This document shows positions 6,381 to 10,589 of a stretch of 10,589 nucleotides of DNA, in pieces. The notes under the pieces are model-generated. The model was not told the DNA's origin. It saw only the letters and a list, made by a program, of their open reading frames with translations, and did not search any database. The stretch's first letter is position 1. The number at the start of each line of letters is the position of its first letter. Made by a program: the position numbers and the translations under genes. This stretch comes from Clostridiaceae bacterium (GTDB lineage: Bacteria; Bacillota; Clostridia; Oscillospirales; Acutalibacteraceae): contig JAEDFL010000059.1 of NCBI GenBank assembly GCA_016292785.1, positions 1-10,589 on the forward strand, given 5' to 3'.

Positions 6381-7751
6381 ATGACTGATTTGTCAGCTAT
6401 CGCCGCCATATCCACACCTTTGGGTACCGGCGGCGTTGGAATTATCAGAATATCGGGAAAAAATTCGGCTGAGATAGCCGACAAAATATTTGTTGCCGCT
6501 TCGGGCAGGAAGCTTGCTCAGTCCAAGGGTTACCGTGCCCATTTCGGCAGAATTTTTGACGGCGAAACACCTGTGGACGAGGTTGTTTGTCTTGTTTTCC
6601 GTGCTCCGCACAGCTACACGGGTGAAGATGTTGTTGAAATCAACTGTCACGGCGGTATTTTTTTGATGAAGAAAATTCTGCGGCTCATTTTGCAAAACGG
6701 CGCACAGCCCGCCGCACCGGGTGAGTTCACAAAGAGAGCCTTTCTCAACGGCAAGCTTGACCTTTCCGAAGCAGAAAGCGTTATGACTCTCATTTCCGCT
6801 CAGGGCGAGCAGGGTGCAAACGCCGCTTTCAATCAGCTTGAGGGCAAGCTAAGCAAAAAAATTGAGAGCATAAATTCATCTCTGCTCGGTCTGGCGGCAC
6901 ATATCGCCGCATGGGTGGATTATCCCGATGATGAAATTGAAGAATTGAGCGAAAATGAGCTGCGAAACACTATTGTAAATGCCGATTTAGAAATATGTAA
7001 GCTATTATCAACCTTTGACAGCGGAATGGCGGTCACAAGCGGCGTTGAAGCGGCAATAGTCGGCAAACCGAATGTCGGAAAATCAACGCTGATGAATTTG
7101 CTGACAGGCTATGACCGATCCATCGTTACCGAGATTGAGGGAACAACAAGGGATGTTGTTGAGGAAACGGTAAATCTGAATGGCTGTATTCTCAGAATTT
7201 CCGACACGGCAGGCATCAGAGAAACGGGCGATCTTGTCGAAAAAATCGGAGTTGAGAAAAGCCGTAAAAAGCTTGAACGTGCGGCAATCGTTTTTGCTGT
7301 TTTCGATCAGTCAAAGCCGCTTTCCGATGAGGATTTCGAGCTTATCAAAGACTGTCGGGGCAAAAACGTTATGCCTATTATAAATAAGAGCGATCTTGAT
7401 ATTCAGCTTGATATCGGCATAATAAGTGAAAAGCTCGGTCAGCCTCTGTATATTTCCGCAAAAAGCGGCGACGGCTATGACGAGCTTTGCGATAGGGTAG
7501 CTGATTTAATGCGAATTAAGAATTTTGATACAACTTCTGCAATGCTTGTCAACGAAAGACAGCGTCAATGCTGTGAAAAAGCCGAGCTTGCTCTGAAAGA
7601 TGCACAAAATGCGCTTGATCTCGGTCTAACACCCGATGTGATCGGAGTTTGTGTTGACGATGCGATAGCCGCTTTGCTTGAGCTGACAGGTCAAAGGGCA
7701 AGCGAAGCCGTGGTTGACGAGGTATTCAGACAGTTCTGCGTAGGAAAATAA
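6381..7751 (+). CDS. mnmE: tRNA modification GTPase MnmE (TrmE)
   Basis: MnmE acts with MnmG to install the (carboxymethyl)aminomethyl group at C5 of the wobble uridine U34 in several tRNAs, using a methylene-tetrahydrofolate carbon and GTP hydrolysis. The 456-residue protein has the full family architecture. The N-terminal folate-binding domain starts A-A-I-S-T-P-L-G-T-G-G. The helical domain carries an inserted G domain with G1 G228-K-P-N-V-G-K-S235, G2 T-T-R-D 255-258, G3 D-T-A-G 275-278, G4 N-K-S-D 335-338 and G5 S-A-K 359-361. The C-terminal F-C453-V-G-K carries the conserved catalytic cysteine. Length is normal. A GAGGT site (6369-6373) overlapping the minD stop precedes the ATG by seven bases, so coupling with minD is plausible. 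In many Firmicutes jag/yidC lies upstream; here it is minD. Confidence 0.98.
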   Translation: MTDLSAIAAISTPLGTGGVGIIRISGKNSAEIADKIFVAASGRKLAQSKGYRAHFGRIFDGETPVDEVVCLVFRAPHSYTGEDVVEINCHGGIFLMKKILRLILQNGAQPAAPGEFTKRAFLNGKLDLSEAESVMTLISAQGEQGANAAFNQLEGKLSKKIESINSSLLGLAAHIAAWVDYPDDEIEELSENELRNTIVNADLEICKLLSTFDSGMAVTSGVEAAIVGKPNVGKSTLMNLLTGYDRSIVTEIEGTTRDVVEETVNLNGCILRISDTAGIRETGDLVEKIGVEKSRKKLERAAIVFAVFDQSKPLSDEDFELIKDCRGKNVMPIINKSDLDIQLDIGIISEKLGQPLYISAKSGDGYDELCDRVADLMRIKNFDTTSAMLVNERQRQCCEKAELALKDAQNALDLGLTPDVIGVCVDDAIAALLELTGQRASEAVVDEVFRQFCVGK

Positions 7752-7768
7752 ACGAAAAGAGAAGTTTT

Positions 7769-9649
7769 ATGGAATATTTTGCTAAGGATTATCAGGTTAT
7801 AGTTATCGGAGCAGGTCATGCCGGAATTGAAGCAGGACTTGCCGCCGCACGTCTCGGATGTGAAACATGTGTTTTTACGATAAATCTTGACTGGGTGGGC
7901 AATATGGCCTGCAATCCGTCCATCGGCGGCACATCAAAGGGACATCTTGTGCGTGAAATTGACGCTCTCGGCGGTGAAATGGGAAAGGCGGCAGATGCCA
8001 ACACCCTGCAAAGCCGTATACTAAACCTCGGAAAGGGACCTGCCGTTCACAGCCTGCGTGCTCAGATTGACCGCAGACTTTATTCCGATTATATGAAACA
8101 CGCTCTTGAAACACAGGACAGACTTGACCTCCGACAAGCCGAAATTGTTGATATACGGAAGCTTGAAAACGGAAAATGGGAGCTTAAAACTCACCTTGAA
8201 GCCGTTTATACCGCCGATTGCGTAATTCTTGCAACAGGAACGTTTCTCAGCGGCAAGGTTTATGTCGGCGATGTTTCCTACGAAAGCGGTCCCGACGGTA
8301 TGTTTCCTGCGAAAAAACTCGGTGAAGCACTCAAAAACATCGGTATTCCTACAAGAAGATTTAAAACAGGCACTCCCTCCCGTGTGAATAAAAAGACGGT
8401 GAGCTGTGAGGAGCTTGAAATTCAGAACGGTGACGATAGGATCGTTCCGTTCTCCTTTGACAATGAGCTTGAAATAAAAAATAAGCTCCCCTGCTATGTG
8501 ACATACACAAACCTTGAAACCAAGGACGTAATTTTGAAAAATCTGCACCGCTCCCCTCTTTACAGCGGCAAAATTGACGGAAAAGGTCCCCGTTACTGTC
8601 CGAGTATTGAGGATAAGATAGTAAGATTTGCCGAAAAAGACAGACACCAGATCTTTATTGAGCCGTGCGGAGAACACACGGAAGAAATGTATTTACAGGG
8701 ACTTTCCTCATCCTTGCCCGAAGATGTCCAGCTTAAATTTATCCGGACTATCCCCGGACTGGAGAATGCCGAGCTTATGCGAACGGCTTATGCGATCGAA
8801 TACGACTGTGTTGATCCCCTCGCACTCAAATCAAGCCTTGAATTTCTTGACTATGACGGACTTTTCGGCGCAGGACAGTTCAACGGCTCCTCCGGTTATG
8901 AGGAAGCGGCGGCGCAGGGACTTGTTGCAGGAATAAATGCCGCAAGGAAAATTAAGGGACAGCCACCCCTGATTCTTGAGCGTTCGGGATCATATATCGG
9001 CACTCTTATTGACGATCTTGTTACAAAGGGCTGTTCCGATCCTTACAGAATGATGACCTCACGTTCGGAATACCGGCTTCTGCTCCGTCAGGACAACGCA
9101 GATCGCCGACTTACGCCGATCGGTCACGAAATTGGACTTATCAGCGATGAAAGGTACGGTAAATTTCTTAAAAAGCTCGACCTTATTGCCGCAGAAAAGG
9201 AAAGAACCGAAAAAACCGTATTTTCGCCAACAGATGAGTTAAACAATATACTTGTTTCACGTGAAACATCAAGGGTAACTACGGGTGTTCGCCTCTGTGA
9301 CCTGCTGAAAAGACCTCAGATAGGCTACGACTGTCTGACTGAGCTTGATAAAGACAGACCGGATCTGCCTTTTGAAATTTTTGAACAGGTCGAGATTGAC
9401 ATTAAATATGAGGGATATATCAAGCGTCAGCAGGCTCAGGTTGACGAAATGCACCGTCTTGAGGTTCAGACGCTTTCGGACGACATTGATTATAACTCAA
9501 TTCTCGGTCTGAGGCTTGAAGCGAGGGAAAAGCTCTCAAAAATCAGACCTCACAGCATCGGTCAGGCTTCGAGAATATCGGGAGTCAGTCCCTCCGATAT
9601 TTCGGTACTTCTTATCTATCTTGAAAAGGAGCGAAGAAATGATAAATAA
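7769..9649 (+). CDS. mnmG: tRNA uridine-5-carboxymethylaminomethyl modification enzyme MnmG (GidA)
   Basis: MnmG is the FAD- and NADH-dependent partner of MnmE in wobble uridine modification. The 626-residue product has the Rossmann FAD motif G14-A-G-H-A-G19, the signature N-M-A-C48-N-P-S-I-G-G, the second conserved cysteine in R-Y-C277-P-S-I-E-D-K, the G-Y-E-E-A-A-A-Q-G-L-V-A-G segment, and the C-terminal G-Q-A-S-R-I-S-G-V region that contacts MnmE. Cys48 and Cys277 fall at the E. coli positions. The start ATG is 17 bases after the mnmE stop with only a weak purine-rich site (GAGAAG, 7759-7764). The coding sequence contains a perfect parS palindrome at 9253-9268, encoding part of L495-V-S-R-E-T-S501. 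The last 11 bases overlap the start of rsmG. Confidence 0.98.
   Translation: MEYFAKDYQVIVIGAGHAGIEAGLAAARLGCETCVFTINLDWVGNMACNPSIGGTSKGHLVREIDALGGEMGKAADANTLQSRILNLGKGPAVHSLRAQIDRRLYSDYMKHALETQDRLDLRQAEIVDIRKLENGKWELKTHLEAVYTADCVILATGTFLSGKVYVGDVSYESGPDGMFPAKKLGEALKNIGIPTRRFKTGTPSRVNKKTVSCEELEIQNGDDRIVPFSFDNELEIKNKLPCYVTYTNLETKDVILKNLHRSPLYSGKIDGKGPRYCPSIEDKIVRFAEKDRHQIFIEPCGEHTEEMYLQGLSSSLPEDVQLKFIRTIPGLENAELMRTAYAIEYDCVDPLALKSSLEFLDYDGLFGAGQFNGSSGYEEAAAQGLVAGINAARKIKGQPPLILERSGSYIGTLIDDLVTKGCSDPYRMMTSRSEYRLLLRQDNADRRLTPIGHEIGLISDERYGKFLKKLDLIAAEKERTEKTVFSPTDELNNILVSRETSRVTTGVRLCDLLKRPQIGYDCLTELDKDRPDLPFEIFEQVEIDIKYEGYIKRQQAQVDEMHRLEVQTLSDDIDYNSILGLRLEAREKLSKIRPHSIGQASRISGVSPSDISVLLIYLEKERRNDK
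9253..9268. promoter_or_regulatory. parS: parS centromere-like ParB binding site inside mnmG
   Basis: The bases read TGTTTCACGTGAAACA, a perfect 16-bp inverted repeat identical to the B. subtilis Spo0J/ParB parS consensus as I know it. ParB loads at such sites, spreads, and recruits SMC to segregate the origin region. The site lies in frame within mnmG (codons for Val496 to Thr500) and about 1.2 kb upstream of the ParB/Noc-family gene. It differs from the Noc site of B. subtilis (centre CCCGGG), so the likely reader is a canonical ParB. I found no second copy in the window. Confidence 0.9.
9627..9634 (+). promoter_or_regulatory. Shine-Dalgarno site deciding the rsmG start
   Basis: AGGAGCGA within the end of mnmG lies four bases before ATG 9639. 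The frame is open further upstream to 9516, but those codons overlap conserved mnmG sequence and do not resemble RsmG. Confidence 0.75.
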
Positions 9650-10352
9650 AGCCCTTTTGAAAGCCGAAGCGGACAAAATCGGTGTTTTTCTCGACGAAAC
9701 CGCTCTCGAAAGACTTGATAAATATGCCGACTTGCTCGTTGAAACGAACAAATCATTAAATCTGACGGCTATAACCGATCCCGATGAGATTGTTTATAAG
9801 CATTTTATTGATTCGCTTTCACTTTTGACCTGCGTAGAGATTAAAAACGGCGCAAAGGTGATTGATGTCGGAACAGGCGCAGGTTTTCCCGGAGTTGTTT
9901 TGCTTATTGCAAGACCGGATCTCAAAATCAGCTTGCTTGACGGAACAAACAAACGGCTCGTTTTCATAAAAAAAGTGCTTGACGAAATCGGGCTTGAAGC
10001 TGAAATCGTTCATATGAGGGCAGAACTGGCAGGCAAAGATATAAAATACCGTGAAAAGTTTGATCTTGTTACTGCAAGAGCCGTTGCAAATCTGAACACT
10101 CTTGCCGAATACTGTATGCCGTTTGTCAAGGTTGGCGGCATATTTGCACCGATGAAATCGTCAAAAACCGAGGAGGAGGTTTCCGCCGCAAGGGGAGCTA
10201 TTAAAGCTCTCGGCGGTAAAATTGCAGAAATTAAACCTCTTATTGTTGCAAATTGCGGTGAAAGATACGTTATTGTCACAGAAAAAATATCGCAAACTCC
10301 GCCAAAATATCCACGTGCTTCGGCACAAATATCAAAAAAACCGCTCTCATAA
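9639..10352 (+). CDS. rsmG: 16S rRNA (guanine-527-N7)-methyltransferase RsmG (GidB)
   Basis: RsmG methylates N7 of G527 in the 530 loop of 16S rRNA using S-adenosylmethionine; loss gives low-level streptomycin resistance in several bacteria. From ATG 9639 the protein has 237 residues, the usual size. Visible family features are N-L-T-A-I-T-D (41-47), K-H-F-I-D-S-L (54-60), the SAM-binding loop D76-V-G-T-G-A-G-F-P-G85, the T-A-R-A-V-A segment (145-150) and the C-terminal K-Y-P-R...K-K-P-L motif, so the gene is complete. The open frame extends upstream to 9516, but the Shine-Dalgarno at 9627-9634 and the family N-terminus place the start at 9639. It overlaps the end of mnmG by 11 bases, which suggests translational coupling. 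No clear terminator follows it. Confidence 0.97.
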   Translation: MINKALLKAEADKIGVFLDETALERLDKYADLLVETNKSLNLTAITDPDEIVYKHFIDSLSLLTCVEIKNGAKVIDVGTGAGFPGVVLLIARPDLKISLLDGTNKRLVFIKKVLDEIGLEAEIVHMRAELAGKDIKYREKFDLVTARAVANLNTLAEYCMPFVKVGGIFAPMKSSKTEEEVSAARGAIKALGGKIAEIKPLIVANCGERYVIVTEKISQTPPKYPRASAQISKKPLS

Positions 10353-10398
10353 TTGAAAAACAGCGAGAAATTTCATATTTTAAGTCAATGAAAAACAT

Positions 10399-10427
10399 TG
10401 GACAACCTTCTTTTGTCGTGTTACAGT
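10399..10427 (+). promoter_or_regulatory. Promoter of the ParB/Noc gene
   Basis: A -35 box TGGACA (10399-10404; 5 of 6 to TTGACA) is followed after 17 bases by TACAGT (10422-10427; 4 of 6 to TATAAT), preceded by TG at 10419-10420, an extended -10 element that can offset the weaker hexamer. Predicted transcription starts near 10434, leaving a leader of about 25 bases. It lies in the only gap above 40 bases in the gene run, which supports a separate transcript for the chromosome-partitioning genes. Confidence 0.6.
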
Positions 10428-10458
10428 ATTTTTGTGGTACGCATAAGGAGGTATTTTT

Positions 10459-10589
10459 ATGCTTAAAAGCCAGACTAAATTTAAGAAAAGCAACGAAGTG
10501 ATAATGCTGCCGGCAAGACTTATTCAGCCAAATCCGCATCAGCCGAGAAAGAACTTTAACTGGGACGATTTAGAGGGACTTGCGGAAAG
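10459..10589 (+). CDS. ParB/Noc-family DNA-binding protein, N-terminal fragment (cut by window end)
   Basis: Only 43 complete codons are present. They show the start of the ParB N-terminal (CTP-binding) domain: V-I-M-L-P-A-R-L-I-Q followed by P-N-P-H-Q-P-R-K-N-F and an acidic helix start. P-N-P-x-Q-P-R-K is a hallmark of the ParB/Spo0J/Noc family, which binds palindromic sites and clamps DNA. An ideal Shine-Dalgarno (AAGGAGGT, 10445-10452) precedes the ATG. The position after rsmG is where B. subtilis has noc, ahead of the parA and parB homologues. The N-terminus lacks the G-L-G-K-G-type motif with which Spo0J engages ParA, and also lacks the amphipathic start of B. subtilis Noc. Noc-like versus true ParB cannot be settled from this fragment. 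Confidence 0.88.
   Translation, partial: MLKSQTKFKKSNEVIMLPARLIQPNPHQPRKNFNWDDLEGLAE

Noticed and set aside
6408..6416. DnaA-box-like sequence ATATCCACA (8 of 9 to TTATCCACA) at the start of mnmE
   Set aside because: Isolated, inside conserved coding sequence, with no cluster of boxes or AT-rich unwinding region nearby; not evidence for oriC in this window.
7859..7873. parS half-site GTGAAACA within mnmG
   Set aside because: The left half is absent, so it is not a palindrome; similar half-sites occur elsewhere (for example near 5236) as expected by chance.
8021..8677. Long open frame on the minus strand (218 codons) opposite mnmG
   Set aside because: Antisense shadow of a highly conserved gene; no recognisable domain and no convincing ribosome binding site.
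9516..9638. Upstream extension of the rsmG frame by 41 codons
   Set aside because: Lies over conserved mnmG sequence, lacks a ribosome binding site and does not resemble the RsmG family; ATG 9639 has a strong site.
10313..10324. Small hairpin GTGC-TTCG-GCAC near the end of rsmG as a possible terminator
   Set aside because: Only a 4-bp stem, no T run after it, and inside the conserved rsmG C-terminus.
10386..10400. Hairpin CAATG-AAAAA-CATTG after rsmG
   Set aside because: Five weak base pairs, no T tail, and it overlaps the proposed -35 region; not a credible terminator. Operator function cannot be argued from sequence alone.

Overview
The window looks like chromosomal core sequence from a low-to-moderate GC Firmicute of class Clostridia, possibly a Ruminococcaceae/Oscillospirales-type gut anaerobe. 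The support is strong AGGAGGTGA-type Shine-Dalgarno sites, some TTG starts, a one-membrane lipoprotein, the mreBCD-PBP2 arrangement and the mnmE-mnmG-rsmG-noc order typical of Firmicutes near oriC. The species cannot be named from the sequence alone. I see no insertion sequence, prophage, CRISPR array or defence island.

Layout. Positions 1-62 hold the end of an upstream transcription unit, marked by a strong terminator hairpin. A tRNA-Arg(CCU) gene lies on the minus strand (141-217), with its own near-consensus promoter (231-259) and a terminator hairpin directly after the CCA. A divergent plus-strand promoter (280-308) starts a long, tightly spaced run of nine genes: a lipoprotein of unknown function, mreB, mreC, mreD, a class B penicillin-binding protein (PBP2/mrdA type), a short MinD-like ATPase, mnmE, mnmG and rsmG. 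Gaps between them are 1-37 bases, with one 11-base overlap, and no terminator is visible inside the run. After rsmG, a 106-base gap holds a separate promoter (10399-10427) and then the start of a ParB/Noc-family gene that runs off the window.

How the genes work together. The first half encodes the cell-elongation machinery: MreB filament, MreC/MreD membrane scaffold and PBP2 transpeptidase. A MinD-like positioning ATPase follows, without MinC or MinE. The second half encodes MnmE-MnmG, which modify the wobble uridine of certain tRNAs, then the 16S rRNA methyltransferase RsmG, then chromosome organisation (ParB/Noc). A perfect 16-bp palindromic parS site (9253-9268) lies inside the mnmG coding sequence, about 1.2 kb before the ParB/Noc gene, which suggests an origin-proximal location.

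Most notable points: the parS site embedded in mnmG, the fusion of the elongation cluster with the origin-proximal mnmEG-rsmG-noc cluster, the solitary MinD without its membrane-targeting tail, and an uncharacterised lipoprotein at the head of the elongation operon. Several starts (mreD, PBP2, minD, rsmG) were placed by Shine-Dalgarno position rather than by the longest reading frame.
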